Positions 8,396 through 17,957 are shown, numbered from the stretch's first letter. The stretch: DNA of 60,451 nt from a bacterium (GCA_021782055.1 JAJXVP010000002.1:1-60451); one strand, 5' to 3'. Notes: a model not told the origin generated them from the sequence alone. Numbers and translations are program-made.

Positions 8396-11300
8396 CTACT
8401 CTTCGGCTTTTCGTTTTGTGCTTTTCTTTGTCTTAGGTGTTGCCGGCCCCACTTTAGAATCTGCCTCAGAGTCTGTCAGAAGGGTTTCAAGAAGGAAACC
8501 GCCGTTTTCTGCCTTGAGTTTCCAATCTTCCATGAGCTGATACAGGATTTTAATCGCATCACCAGCAACATGAAGGTCTTTGTTATCAGCTAAAGTCTCT
8601 GCAACGGCAGAGGCAAAGAACCACCAAAGCACATAATCAAACCCTTCTTTGTTGAACCACACCTTTCCATCAAAGTCGTGAACCCCCATGGCTTGTCGAA
8701 CTTCTAACAAAGAAACAAGTCTCGTCAAGACTTCGCCTTCTTTTCGCGAAGAAAGATCTAAATCCTTAGCCCAGCCATGGGTTTCGATCAGAATCTTTAA
8801 CCATTGTACGGCGTTGTGGGCGTCAACCCAGGGTACGCCCAAATCGAGAAGCAAACGCAACACTTTTCGGTCTAGGTACCAGCTTTCGAAGATTGCCTTG
8901 GAATTTGGTCCAGACCCCGCCCCAGAAGCAACTTCAGAAATTCTCGCCAGTACGGCTTTGGCAAGAAATACGTAAATTAGCGTCGAAGGTTCCCGTAAGC
9001 GAGTGTCCAACAACCCCGCGGCTTTTGTCAGAGTTTTCTGATCCTGAAATAAACTCGCCACGCGACCAAGGCTGAAACAGCCTTCGATATCAGCTAAAAC
9101 CGCATGAATTACGGGAGAAGGATCAATCATCGTACCCGTGAAATCTCTTACCCGCCAAAAGAAAAAGGATAGCTTAGCTTGAATATCGTTTCGGAAGGCC
9201 TCTTCAAGCGGTCGCTTAGCCAAGGCAACATCAGCTAAGGCGTGAAAAACAGCGGGCTGAAAGACTTCATAGAAACCCTGGTAAACAGTACGGTGGGTCA
9301 TGTCATGGAGGGCTTCAGAAATATCATAGACACCGCTACCGTTCAATTCATCACAGAGCCTTCGAATTGGATAGGTCGCCGAATCTTGAACTTCTTGAAT
9401 GTTCCAAAAAACCTGACGTTGATACCCGTTCAATTCGACGTACAGACCAGAGCTTGTAACCGATGAACTTGAACGGATGTACCAAAGACCTGAAGTTTGC
9501 TCTTGCAAAAGAACAAACCAAGAATCGTCAGGGTGAAGGCGCAAGGCCTCACCGAGCTCCGTTTGTTTCATGCTTTTTGAGCCGTCGGCATTTTTTACCG
9601 CATAGCCAGCCGACGTTTTGATCCAACCTACGGCTTTTTCATAAGAATTGTTGTACAAAACCAGGGCGCGCTCAAACTCATTGCCGTTAGAATAGGCAAA
9701 AACATTTTCATTCACGGTGCCCTGAGGTGTCCAGAAATCATACAGGTAGAAGTTCCTTACTTCCGCAAATAAATAGCGCTTGTGCATGAGGGGAAAGATC
9801 TCGCGTTCGTGGCGTTCAGTAAGTCCCTGATCTGGCTTTTCATCCCAATAGGCGCGACGGTATTCCATGCCGTACTTCTCGCGAAAGCCTTCTACCTGAC
9901 CATGCCCAAACATGGGAGTGCCCGGCATCGTAACCATCATCGTGGCCACACCAAAATACTTGTCGCCGGTTCCAAACTGAACAGCGGCCGTTTCCTCATC
10001 CGGATTGTTCATAAAATTCACAAACCGCTTCAGAATATCGGGGTCGAACTCCAGCGTGTTTTTGATGGTGTAACGATATTTTTCGTTTTCTTCTTTTTTG
10101 AACATGTGCATGAAGGCCGAGTTGTAGACACGATGCATTCCGAGGGTTCGCACAAAGTACCCCTCCATCATCCAAAAAGCTTCGGCAAGCAGGAGCGTAT
10201 CGGGAACTTCTGCCGCAACTCTATCAACGACTTCGCGCCAAAATTCGATGGGCATAGCTTTGTCAAAGGCATCGCGGGTTAAGCCATGTTCAGCCCTGGT
10301 GGCAATATCGCCCCCTGAACCTGGTTGAGGAAACCACAACCGCTGAATATGTTTCTTTGCCAAAGTCATCGCGGCATCAAAACGAATAATGGGAAAGTTC
10401 CTGGCGACATGTAACACGACTTGAATAATGGCTTCGCGCAACTCAGCATTCAAATAGTTCAGCTGAGCTGTATCGTTCCAGGGCATCGAGGTTCCATCGT
10501 TCCCATGATAAATAAACCGTACACGACCACTCCGCTTGTCACGGTGCAAAAAGACAACAGCGGCGTCCGAACGTTCATAGTAATGATCCTCGAGTTTCAC
10601 TTCGAGAGACGGGTCTTGGCTAAGGTCAGCTCCACCAAAGGTGTAATTGGGAAACGGGCATTGGTCGAGCTGAAGAAACCAATCTGGGTGTTCCGAAATC
10701 CACCGGCTGTCCATGGCGGTGTGGTTCGGAACCATATCGCTGGCAAGGCGGATACCGCGTTTTCGGCATTTCTCGCGTAAAACGCCCACGGCATCCCAAC
10801 CACCAAGCTCCCCAGCGATGTCATAATCATATAACGAATAGGCCGAGGCTTCCGCTTCGGGATTTCCGCACATTTGCTTGATTCGCTTCGACGCCTTCGA
10901 GCGTTCCCACAGCCCGATCAGCCACAGAGCGTTAAACCCTCTTCGCGCAATTAGATCAATTTCCTCGTCAGGAACCTGATCCAAGGTGCGAATTTCACGC
11001 CCATACTGTTTTGACAACTGGTCTAACCAAACGAGGGTACTCTTTGCCAGCAAAATGACGCGGGGCATCCACTCCTTGTCCATGCTAAACCGTTCTGGCT
11101 CGTCATCCAGGCCGCCATAGCTGAGCGAGGAATCATAGCCCTCAGATTTTAAGCCGCCGCCTTTCCAAAAGAGGCGTTCTTCTTCTTTCATGAAGTCGAG
11201 CGACCCCAAAAGCTTCATAAGAAACTTTCCTAAAAGCAGACCCCAGCGTTCGCGTATGTACTGAAGCTGTCCGTAGAGCGAAAAAGGAACCGCAACCGCC

Positions 11301-12028
11301 GGACTCCTGAGCATATCCACTAAAGTTTGGTGATCGGGACCAAAGGCCGGAAGACTTGAAAAGAAGGTTTTGAGTGCCTCAAGGAACGCGGCATAGGACG
11401 TTGACGAACGCAGATCGCGATCATCAAAAAGTTCTAAATAAGGGCCAAAGGCAGGATTTGCGTTGGCGAGCCACAGCATAAGGATTTCTTCGAGAATCAT
11501 TTCGCGATGACTGACCGAGCCTGTTTTTCCCGCCAAAAACTCGCTTTCAGAAAGTTTGCCCTGATAGACTTCCACATTCGGGAACAGGTGCACAAACCGA
11601 GCAAGAACCTCGTCAGTGGCTTCACGCCCCAAGGACAAGGTAATCGCATCCAAACACCGCACAAAAACGTCCTGCCCCAGTTCCTCGCGGTAAAGCTCTG
11701 CGACGTAGTGAAGGATCTCATCGATAAGTCCCATCGCATTTAGCTGGCCAGGAAGAACAGCTTTTTCGGGACTGCGCGCCAAGTCTTTTTTGTCATTCAT
11801 AGACTTAGCGAAAACTCGCGTTGCTAAGTAGTTGGGAAATACAACGTTCCCGGTCAGAGAAAACAGACTCTGATCAAAATTGTAGAGTTCACGGGCCTGA
11901 CGCGAAATATGAAACTCCATAGTAACGTTACGTCCATGAGAACGCCGCACCTTCCCGCCTGCGGTCGAACTCTTGTCACCTGTGGTCAAACTCTTCTCAA
12001 GGGCGGTCAAACGGATCGTAAACGGCAT
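8396..12028 (-). CDS. Large GH13 alpha-amylase family enzyme
   Basis: 1210 residues, about twice a normal amylase. The GH13 core occupies roughly 350-830 and keeps the four conserved regions: DMVPNHT (431-437), RFDAAM with nucleophile Asp551 (549-554), LLAEAF with acid Glu616, and NNPDE with Asp677. An uncharacterised 330-residue N-terminal part and a roughly 380-residue helical C-terminal part, ending in a basic Lys-rich tail, flank it. No signal peptide is seen, so it should act on cytoplasmic alpha-glucan or maltodextrin together with MalQ encoded 9 bases upstream. The start at 12028 is supported by AAGGAGG just upstream; the next Met (residue 37, MEFHIS) lacks a ribosome site. Substrate and product (hydrolase or transferase) are unknown. 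Confidence 0.88.
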   Translation of the reverse strand: MPFTIRLTALEKSLTTGDKSSTAGGKVRRSHGRNVTMEFHISRQARELYNFDQSLFSLTGNVVFPNYLATRVFAKSMNDKKDLARSPEKAVLPGQLNAMGLIDEILHYVAELYREELGQDVFVRCLDAITLSLGREATDEVLARFVHLFPNVEVYQGKLSESEFLAGKTGSVSHREMILEEILMLWLANANPAFGPYLELFDDRDLRSSTSYAAFLEALKTFFSSLPAFGPDHQTLVDMLRSPAVAVPFSLYGQLQYIRERWGLLLGKFLMKLLGSLDFMKEEERLFWKGGGLKSEGYDSSLSYGGLDDEPERFSMDKEWMPRVILLAKSTLVWLDQLSKQYGREIRTLDQVPDEEIDLIARRGFNALWLIGLWERSKASKRIKQMCGNPEAEASAYSLYDYDIAGELGGWDAVGVLREKCRKRGIRLASDMVPNHTAMDSRWISEHPDWFLQLDQCPFPNYTFGGADLSQDPSLEVKLEDHYYERSDAAVVFLHRDKRSGRVRFIYHGNDGTSMPWNDTAQLNYLNAELREAIIQVVLHVARNFPIIRFDAAMTLAKKHIQRLWFPQPGSGGDIATRAEHGLTRDAFDKAMPIEFWREVVDRVAAEVPDTLLLAEAFWMMEGYFVRTLGMHRVYNSAFMHMFKKEENEKYRYTIKNTLEFDPDILKRFVNFMNNPDEETAAVQFGTGDKYFGVATMMVTMPGTPMFGHGQVEGFREKYGMEYRRAYWDEKPDQGLTERHEREIFPLMHKRYLFAEVRNFYLYDFWTPQGTVNENVFAYSNGNEFERALVLYNNSYEKAVGWIKTSAGYAVKNADGSKSMKQTELGEALRLHPDDSWFVLLQEQTSGLWYIRSSSSVTSSGLYVELNGYQRQVFWNIQEVQDSATYPIRRLCDELNGSGVYDISEALHDMTHRTVYQGFYEVFQPAVFHALADVALAKRPLEEAFRNDIQAKLSFFFWRVRDFTGTMIDPSPVIHAVLADIEGCFSLGRVASLFQDQKTLTKAAGLLDTRLREPSTLIYVFLAKAVLARISEVASGAGSGPNSKAIFESWYLDRKVLRLLLDLGVPWVDAHNAVQWLKILIETHGWAKDLDLSSRKEGEVLTRLVSLLEVRQAMGVHDFDGKVWFNKEGFDYVLWWFFASAVAETLADNKDLHVAGDAIKILYQLMEDWKLKAENGGFLLETLLTDSEADSKVGPATPKTKKSTKRKAEE

Positions 12029-12037
12029 AGAGCCTCC

Positions 12038-13978
12038 TTAGATGCCATGCTTGCGGGCCTTGAGTAGACCCTGCATCGTGCTGATAAATTGTTGAGCTGA
12101 CAGCAAGTCCTCTAAGGAGGGCTTCATACGGTAAGACCAGTTATCGGATGAGACGGTACCCGGCACATTAATTCGCTCTTGTGCAGGATCCTCTTCAAGA
12201 AAGGATGATTCCAACAAAAACCAATCTTGGAGCGGAACAATGCACAAACGCGACTGCGTGGTGAGCAGACCGGCGAAAAATCGTCGAGCCACTTCCGGGG
12301 TCATCGCCCCCTCAAGGTGGTCGATGCCAAGCGCAGAACAGGCGCCGTGTTCGGGTTCGTCTGACCACCATTGCCGCAACGTCGACGTATCATGAACCGA
12401 CGGAGTTGTCACCGATAGGTCCGGGTAAGATTGTACGGGATAATACGGTTGCCCCGGCGCGTCCCAGTTTCTGGCCCACCGTAATACTCGTAAGCTCAGA
12501 ATTCCCAGATCGCGTAAGGCACCAGGGACGCTAGGGGGAATACTCCCTAAATCTTCGGCGCACACTAACATGTCCGTAGCCTGACGTAAAACCGTCAGCA
12601 ACTTTCGACCTTCGGCATCCCACAACTTGAACGACGCTTCGCGGGCCTCATGAATCAAACGTTCAAAATTCCAACGTTCTTCAGTCGACAAGCTTTCGTA
12701 GGCCCTGGTGGTATAGTAATACGGCGTCGGATAAAATCCGTCTTCAACCTTTAAAAGCGTCCGGTTGCGGTACCAGCTGTAAAGCATGGCTTTTGCGTGC
12801 TCAGAAACCGGCAAGCCAGCGATAGCTTTTTCGCCTCCCAGGATACTTTTGAACCGGTACAGGTCCTCGTCTCCGACCTGACTTAAGGCTAGCGAGACCA
12901 CGGTTTCTGCTTCGGCCCCCAAGCGTTCTCGGATCTCTATCCCAAAGATGTGAGGTTCAGATAACCAAACCAAACGCCCCTCGTCAAACCCGAGGTTTCG
13001 CAGTTGTTCACGACGCAGAGGTTGACTGGGCCTAAAGTATCCCAAGTGGCCTGTAAAGTTCTGCTGAGACGAAACCCACAACCGAAAGAAGCCCAGCACA
13101 TGATCAATTCGATAGGCATGGTAGAATTTTGCAGCATGGGCTAAGCGTTCCCGCCACCAGGCATAAGAATCCCGACTCATGACGTCCCAATTGAAGGACG
13201 GAAAGCCCCAGCTCTGACCGTCGGGGTTTTCGCCGTCGGGCGGGGAACCGGCCCGCCAGGTTAAATCAAAAAGTTCAGGATGCGACCAGACGTCAGCACT
13301 GTCTTCGTTGAGCAGAATGGGAATATCGCCCTTGACCGCCACACCTTCGAGGTGACAAGCCTGGGTTGCCGCCTGAAATTGCCGTTCAGCGTGGATTTGT
13401 AGCCACACATAAAACCCTGCTTCGTCGCTATTCTCTTGAAAGAGTCGTTCGAGGCTTCCCGCCGGTTCACGATTCTCTGGCCAACTTTGCCACCCGGCAT
13501 AAAGGTACCTCGCGCGCAGAGCGCTAAAAACAACGTACGCCAAACCCCAGGGGCGTTCGGCAAGCCAAGCCTCTTTTTCTTTCGTCCAGGATTTTTTTGC
13601 TTTGGCAGACTCGTACAATTGCCGCAAAAGAGGCAGCTTCTTTCCCCAAACCACGTCCAGCTGAGCTCGTGGCAAGGGGTCCAAATCCTCACGAAGTTGC
13701 AAAATTGCCGCTTTAATCTTGTCCGCTTCAGGAAGATCCGCCAGCCTGAGGTATACCGGGTGAAGGGCAAACGCACTTAACGCATTATAGGGTGACGTAG
13801 AAAACCCAGTATCGTTCACCGGAAGAAGTTGGATCACTTCAAGGCCCGTTTGAGCGGCAACTTGGGCAAAAAGTGCTAAATCCGGGAACTCGCCAATCCC
13901 GGTACTCTGCTGAGAACGCAAAGCCGCTAGCGGTACGCTAACGCCTGTTAAATAAGCGGACTCGTGGAAAAACTTCAT
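12038..13978 (-). CDS. malQ: 4-alpha-glucanotransferase (GH77, amylomaltase)
   Basis: 646 residues. It disproportionates maltodextrins in the cytoplasm by moving glucan chains between acceptors. GH77 landmarks are clear: the N-terminal GIGEFPDL, DTGFSTSPYNALSAFA near 56-71, catalytic nucleophile Asp292 in YRIDHVLGFF, acid/base Glu475 in AEDLG, and Asp530 in SVHDTSTLRQWW. GGAGGT lies 9 bases before the ATG. It is followed at 9 bases by the GH13 enzyme, forming an alpha-glucan processing pair, and is preceded by the nuclease-domain gene on the same strand. Confidence 0.94.
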   Translation of the reverse strand: MKFFHESAYLTGVSVPLAALRSQQSTGIGEFPDLALFAQVAAQTGLEVIQLLPVNDTGFSTSPYNALSAFALHPVYLRLADLPEADKIKAAILQLREDLDPLPRAQLDVVWGKKLPLLRQLYESAKAKKSWTKEKEAWLAERPWGLAYVVFSALRARYLYAGWQSWPENREPAGSLERLFQENSDEAGFYVWLQIHAERQFQAATQACHLEGVAVKGDIPILLNEDSADVWSHPELFDLTWRAGSPPDGENPDGQSWGFPSFNWDVMSRDSYAWWRERLAHAAKFYHAYRIDHVLGFFRLWVSSQQNFTGHLGYFRPSQPLRREQLRNLGFDEGRLVWLSEPHIFGIEIRERLGAEAETVVSLALSQVGDEDLYRFKSILGGEKAIAGLPVSEHAKAMLYSWYRNRTLLKVEDGFYPTPYYYTTRAYESLSTEERWNFERLIHEAREASFKLWDAEGRKLLTVLRQATDMLVCAEDLGSIPPSVPGALRDLGILSLRVLRWARNWDAPGQPYYPVQSYPDLSVTTPSVHDTSTLRQWWSDEPEHGACSALGIDHLEGAMTPEVARRFFAGLLTTQSRLCIVPLQDWFLLESSFLEEDPAQERINVPGTVSSDNWSYRMKPSLEDLLSAQQFISTMQGLLKARKHGI

Positions 13979-13995
13979 GAATCACAAACCTCCGA

Positions 13996-14610
13996 TCAAC
14001 CGTTATTCCGTGTTTCCCGACGGCGGATCTCATCGCGAACGCGAGCCGCTTCCTCGTAATTTTCTTGCGCGACAAGCGCTTCTAACTGTTCTTTAAGCCG
14101 AGCCAGAATCTGTTCAGCTTCAGGTTCCTCTTCGTCCAAGAGTGCGGATTCCCTTTCATCGACCGAATCCATCTCGTCAGTCTCGCCGCCGGGTGGTGCG
14201 GCTTGCTGAAGCTGATCGATATCAATTCCCGCTTCTTCTACCAGGGCAGATTCGATCCAAATTGAACACGACGCTCGCACTGCCAAGGCCAAACCATCCG
14301 AGGGACGGGCATCGATTTCTACCAACCTACCGTCTTGCTCCAGGACAAGATTGGCGTAGTAAGTACCTTCTGAAAGGGTATGAATCACAACACGAACAAG
14401 GCTCGTCTTGAGTTCTCTGAGCATATGAAGCATCAAATCGTGGGTAAGAGGCCGGGGAATTTCCACTTCACCCAGCCCCAACAAGATATTTTGCGCTTCT
14501 AGCGGGCCGATAAAAATGGGAACTGCTTTTTCTTCCGTCACGGGTTTTACCAACACGGCGTTCCCTTGATCGGTTTTAGCCACTGTCCATATTTTGGCTT
14601 CAACCAACAT
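13996..14610 (-). CDS. Bifunctional nuclease (DUF151) domain with UVR motif
   Basis: 204 residues. Residues 1-130 are a DUF151/BFN domain: VPIFIGPLEAQNI, a DLMLHML helix and IDARPSDGLALAVR. A Glu/Asp-rich linker (about 135-168) leads to a C-terminal UvrB/UvrC-type motif (about 169-200, LKEQLEALVAQENYEEAARV). BFN domains have reported RNase/DNase activity in some bacteria and plants, and UVR motifs mediate contact with partner proteins; the substrate in this organism is unknown. Its ATG overlaps the malic enzyme stop by one base (TAATG), so the two are translationally coupled. AAGGGAG precedes the start. Confidence 0.85.
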   Translation of the reverse strand: MLVEAKIWTVAKTDQGNAVLVKPVTEEKAVPIFIGPLEAQNILLGLGEVEIPRPLTHDLMLHMLRELKTSLVRVVIHTLSEGTYYANLVLEQDGRLVEIDARPSDGLALAVRASCSIWIESALVEEAGIDIDQLQQAAPPGGETDEMDSVDERESALLDEEEPEAEQILARLKEQLEALVAQENYEEAARVRDEIRRRETRNNG

Positions 14611-16073
14611 TACAACTCCCTTTTTGCCGAATTCTGCAGGTAGTGAATCAGGGTATCAAAGTCCACATACCCTTTCGCTAAGGCGATTTCTCCAAACAGA
14701 CGCTTATCGCCCGACTTTTGCAAGGCCAAGACTTCTTGACACTGCCCGGACGACAGGACCCCGAGACGGACTAATCCCTCTCCAATTTTTTCTTGATAGT
14801 GATTAGCAGGCATCTCTTTCACCTCCCGGTGCCTATTGGTATTCCTGGAACGCGCCAGCATGGCTTGAATCTTTCGGACAAGATCGGCGCGCGGTAAGTC
14901 GAGTTGAGCAACCCCCGATTTCTGGGCTGCCTGCGCCACGGCAAAGGCAACGGCAAAAACAAGCGAGGGGTGAAAAGGCCCTGGAACCACCACACCCTGA
15001 GACCGCTCTTCGGCAGGAACTAAATCGGCAATGGCCCGAGCCGCCGCCAATTTCATTTCTTGATTGACTTCAGTAGCCCGAATGTCCAAGGCGCCGCGAA
15101 AAATCCCCGGAAAAGCCAAAACGTTGTTGATTTGATTAGGAAAATCCGAGCGCCCGGTGGCCACCACCTTCGCCCCGGCTTTGAGCGCTTCCTCGGGGAG
15201 AATTTCGGGGTCAGGATTGGCCAGAGCGAACACAACAGGCTGGCTCGCCATTAAACGAATCCACTCGGGACGAAGCACGCGAGGGGCGCTAACACCGATA
15301 AACACATCAGCCCCGTTTAAGGCTTCGGGTAAGGCCCCCTGCAGGTGACGAGGGTTAGAGGCTTGCGCCAGCTCACGCATCGCCACACTGAGGTTTTCTT
15401 GAGAAGCTTGAATGATGCCGTCTCGGTCACAAACAACAACGTCGGTCACCCCGGCGCTAAGAATCATCCGCGAAATGGCCGTCCCAGCTGCGCCGGCGCC
15501 GTTGACAACAACACGTAAGGACGACAGCGGTTTGCCTATGACGGTAGAGGCATTCATGAGCCCTGCCAACACCACCACAGCCGTCCCATGCTGGTCGTCG
15601 TGAAACACAGGAATCGAAAGCGAGTCTTGCAACGCCTTTTCGACGTAAAAGCACCGGGGTGCTGAAATATCTTCGAGGTTTATCCCCCCAAACGAAGGCG
15701 CCAAGGCTCGGACAACTTGAATAATTTCTTCGGGGTCTTGCGTCGATAGAACCAAGGGAACACTATCGATGCCAGCAAAATCTTTAAACAGGAGCGACTT
15801 ACCCTCCATGACTGGTAAACCGGCTTCGGGACCGATATTCCCCAACCCCAGCACGGCGCTTCCGTCGCTAATGACCGCCACTAAATTGCTTTTTCCCGTG
15901 TAGCGGTACACATCCTCGGGGTTTCGCGCGATGGCGCGACAGGGAGCCGCGACACCTGGCGTATACAACAACGCCAAATCGACAGAGCTGGACGCATGAC
16001 GTTTGGGTACCGTCTCGAGTTTGCCTCCTAACTTTTCATGAAGCTCTAACGACGCTTGATCAATATCCTGCAT
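14610..16073 (-). CDS. NAD(P)-dependent malic enzyme with C-terminal extension
   Basis: 487 residues. Residues 1-410 are a bacterial malic enzyme (malate to pyruvate plus CO2): YTPGVAAPC near 38-46, GSAVLGLGNIGPEAG, MEGKSLLFKDFAG, HDDQHGTA and a Rossmann VNGAGAAGTA segment are all present. Residues from about 421 form an extra module (EGLVRLGVLSSGQCQEVL, FGEIALAKGYVDFDTLIHYL). It resembles the small helical domain in spirochaetal regulators and at the N-terminus of GspE/PilB ATPases (inference). The module has an internal ATG and Shine-Dalgarno, described separately. No ribosome site precedes the main ATG. TTGTAG and TAAACT spaced 17 bases just upstream suggest an internal promoter and a very short leader. 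Confidence 0.9.
   Translation of the reverse strand: MQDIDQASLELHEKLGGKLETVPKRHASSSVDLALLYTPGVAAPCRAIARNPEDVYRYTGKSNLVAVISDGSAVLGLGNIGPEAGLPVMEGKSLLFKDFAGIDSVPLVLSTQDPEEIIQVVRALAPSFGGINLEDISAPRCFYVEKALQDSLSIPVFHDDQHGTAVVVLAGLMNASTVIGKPLSSLRVVVNGAGAAGTAISRMILSAGVTDVVVCDRDGIIQASQENLSVAMRELAQASNPRHLQGALPEALNGADVFIGVSAPRVLRPEWIRLMASQPVVFALANPDPEILPEEALKAGAKVVATGRSDFPNQINNVLAFPGIFRGALDIRATEVNQEMKLAAARAIADLVPAEERSQGVVVPGPFHPSLVFAVAFAVAQAAQKSGVAQLDLPRADLVRKIQAMLARSRNTNRHREVKEMPANHYQEKIGEGLVRLGVLSSGQCQEVLALQKSGDKRLFGEIALAKGYVDFDTLIHYLQNSAKREL
14813..14827 (-). promoter_or_regulatory. Internal Shine-Dalgarno and start inside malic enzyme gene
   Basis: Inside the malic enzyme frame, GGGAGGT (14827-14821) stands 7 bases before an in-frame ATG (first base 14813, Met421). 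Translation from it would give a separate 67-residue protein ending at 14610, made of just the C-terminal module. The spacing is optimal and better than that of the main start, so a second product is plausible. Confidence 0.5.
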
Positions 16074-16146
16074 AAGGACAGTTTAGGAGAAAATTCGGCA
16101 AACTACAAGCTGAAAATCTTTTGGTTTGGCGCTCTGGCGGCCTGTC

Positions 16147-17205
16147 TTAGTCGGCTAAACTAACGCGGTTGCGACCGGCCTCTTTGGAGCGGTACATGGC
16201 CTGGTCAACTCGTTCAATAAAAGGCTGCGATGAGAGGTCTTTGGTCGGTTGGAACTCAGCAACTCCCAAAGAAACGGTCACCGAAAGGCGGTGGTCATTA
16301 AAGCGAACCTCTATGCTTTCGATGGCTTGACGGATACGCTCGGCCACCTCGGTTGCCTGTTCTAAGGCCGTTTCAGGAACTAAAATAATAAACTCTTCAC
16401 CACCGTAACGCGCAGCCAAATCAATATTGCGCACATTATCGAGTACCGTTCGCGCCACGGCCTTGAGCACTTCATCGCCAGCCAAATGTCCGTAGGTATC
16501 ATTAAGCCGTTTAAAGTGGTCAATATCGAGCATGATAAGGCTAAAGGGTGGCCGACCTTTTTCCCACTTTTGAACCCGCTCTTGCAACGTATTGAAAAAG
16601 ACATGCTTCAGCTTGAGCTTCGTCATCATATCGGTGGTAGTCATATCGTACAAAAAGGCATTGTACATGGCGATAGCCGCAAAACTGCCAATATTTAGCA
16701 AGTAGGATTTGTCACGTTCGTCAAAGCCTGATCCCCCAATTTTTTCGCCCAAGATCAAAAGCCCGTTTATCGCGCCTTTGGCTCTGAGGGGGACAATAAT
16801 TGTGGGGTCAATACTGCGTAGAACCTCGATTTCAGGGCTAGGCGGCAAGACTTTTTCAAGCTCTTGCAGGGTGTGGCACTGAAAGTGCGTATTCATGTAT
16901 TCGATCAAGCCGCTTTTTTCAGGAATGGAATAGTCACGTTCATGGTCGATTTCGAACCCTAGAAAGCCCCGGTGTAACGAAAAATCCACCGAATCTATGC
17001 TTTTCTTGGAAAAAAACGCGGCCTTCATGACGGTTAAGGCGCCTAAACAGGTGTAGAGGATAGAATCGTTCAAAAAATTGTAATCGAGGGTGGACGTAAG
17101 GCTCTTACTGATCTCAAGCAAATTCTTCAGATCAAAGATTTCTTTTTCGAGATCTTGCTTCGTAACCTTTCGCCCTTCCACGCTTTTCATGCCATTTTTA
17201 TCCAC
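16147..17205 (-). CDS. GAF-GGDEF diguanylate cyclase
   Basis: 352 residues starting with GTG that overlaps the purQ stop (TAGTG). An N-terminal helix (about 15-45) leads into a GAF-like sensor domain (about 40-190) and a GGDEF domain (about 195-352). The active site is GGEEF (268-272), preceded by MLDIDHFKRLNDTYGH. The product-inhibition site RxxD is present as RNID exactly five residues before GGEEF. It should make cyclic di-GMP from two GTP and be feedback-inhibited. There are no membrane segments, so the GAF ligand is cytoplasmic. Its place directly behind purL-purQ links a GTP-using enzyme to purine synthesis. A second ATG at 17190 is possible. Confidence 0.9.
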   Translation of the reverse strand: MDKNGMKSVEGRKVTKQDLEKEIFDLKNLLEISKSLTSTLDYNFLNDSILYTCLGALTVMKAAFFSKKSIDSVDFSLHRGFLGFEIDHERDYSIPEKSGLIEYMNTHFQCHTLQELEKVLPPSPEIEVLRSIDPTIIVPLRAKGAINGLLILGEKIGGSGFDERDKSYLLNIGSFAAIAMYNAFLYDMTTTDMMTKLKLKHVFFNTLQERVQKWEKGRPPFSLIMLDIDHFKRLNDTYGHLAGDEVLKAVARTVLDNVRNIDLAARYGGEEFIILVPETALEQATEVAERIRQAIESIEVRFNDHRLSVTVSLGVAEFQPTKDLSSQPFIERVDQAMYRSKEAGRNRVSLAD

Positions 17206-17957
17206 TATTTCAAATAGTCGACAGCATTCTCAAAAACTTTAAGCCCTAAGGGGCCTACTTCTCGACGCCTGCGCCACAGGGGGTGCAGATAGCGCGACGT
17301 AAAAGCCTCGGGGTGCGGCATGAGACCAAAAACCCGGCCTGTCGGGTCGGTAATCCCGGCGATGTTGTCTTGGGACCCGTTAGGGTTTTCGTTTTCATAC
17401 GTCAACGCAATCAACTGCCGTTCTTTCAAGTCGTTCCTCACCTGCTCATTTAAGGTCACAAAGCGGCCCTCGCCATGCCGTATAGGCAAGTCTGCTTCTT
17501 GCAAACCTCGAAGCCAAGGACTCGCACTTTTGTCATTATACCTTACTTTTACCCACTTATCCTGAAAAAGTCCGTGGTCGTTGGTAATCAAACTTACGGT
17601 TGGAGTCCAATCCCCTTCGATATTCGGTAAAAGACCCATCTTGACCAGAGTCTGAAACCCGTTGCAAATACCCAACACCAGGCCCCCCCGAGTCAGCAGG
17701 GCATCAACTTCGTCTTTTAATCGGCTTTTTACCATTTGTCCAAAAACTCGGCCAGAACCGAGGTGATCGCCAAAGCTAAACCCGCCAGGAAAGGCCAAGA
17801 TCTGCAGCCCCGCTAAAGCCCGAGCGTCTTCGATCAACGAGGTGAGCGGTAAAAACTGGGGATTCGCCCCCGCCATCTCGAAGGCTTGTCCTAGCTCAAG
17901 GTCCGCATTGATGCCAAAGCCTGTTAGAATACCTACGTTTATCATGTTTTTCCTCAT
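17205..17957 (-). CDS. purQ: FGAM synthase subunit I, glutaminase
   Basis: 250 residues; a class I glutamine amidotransferase that supplies ammonia to PurL in step four of purine synthesis. Catalytic Cys98 sits in LGICNGFQ, with His215 and Glu217 in MPHPEAF. FPGGFSFGDHLGSG (about 56-69) forms the usual oxyanion region. The ATG overlaps the purL stop by 4 bases, consistent with equal amounts of subunits. A second Met five codons in is an alternative start. The gene runs directly into the diguanylate cyclase gene. Confidence 0.95.
   Translation of the reverse strand: MRKNMINVGILTGFGINADLELGQAFEMAGANPQFLPLTSLIEDARALAGLQILAFPGGFSFGDHLGSGRVFGQMVKSRLKDEVDALLTRGGLVLGICNGFQTLVKMGLLPNIEGDWTPTVSLITNDHGLFQDKWVKVRYNDKSASPWLRGLQEADLPIRHGEGRFVTLNEQVRNDLKERQLIALTYENENPNGSQDNIAGITDPTGRVFGLMPHPEAFTSRYLHPLWRRRREVGPLGLKVFENAVDYLK

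Noticed and set aside
9782..10282. Open frame antisense to the GH13 gene
   Set aside because: It lies opposite the conserved catalytic core of the amylase and has no start signals or recognisable domain.
13261..13776. Long open frame inside malQ on the same strand
   Set aside because: It is a frame-shifted shadow of malQ with no ribosome site and protein-unlike composition.
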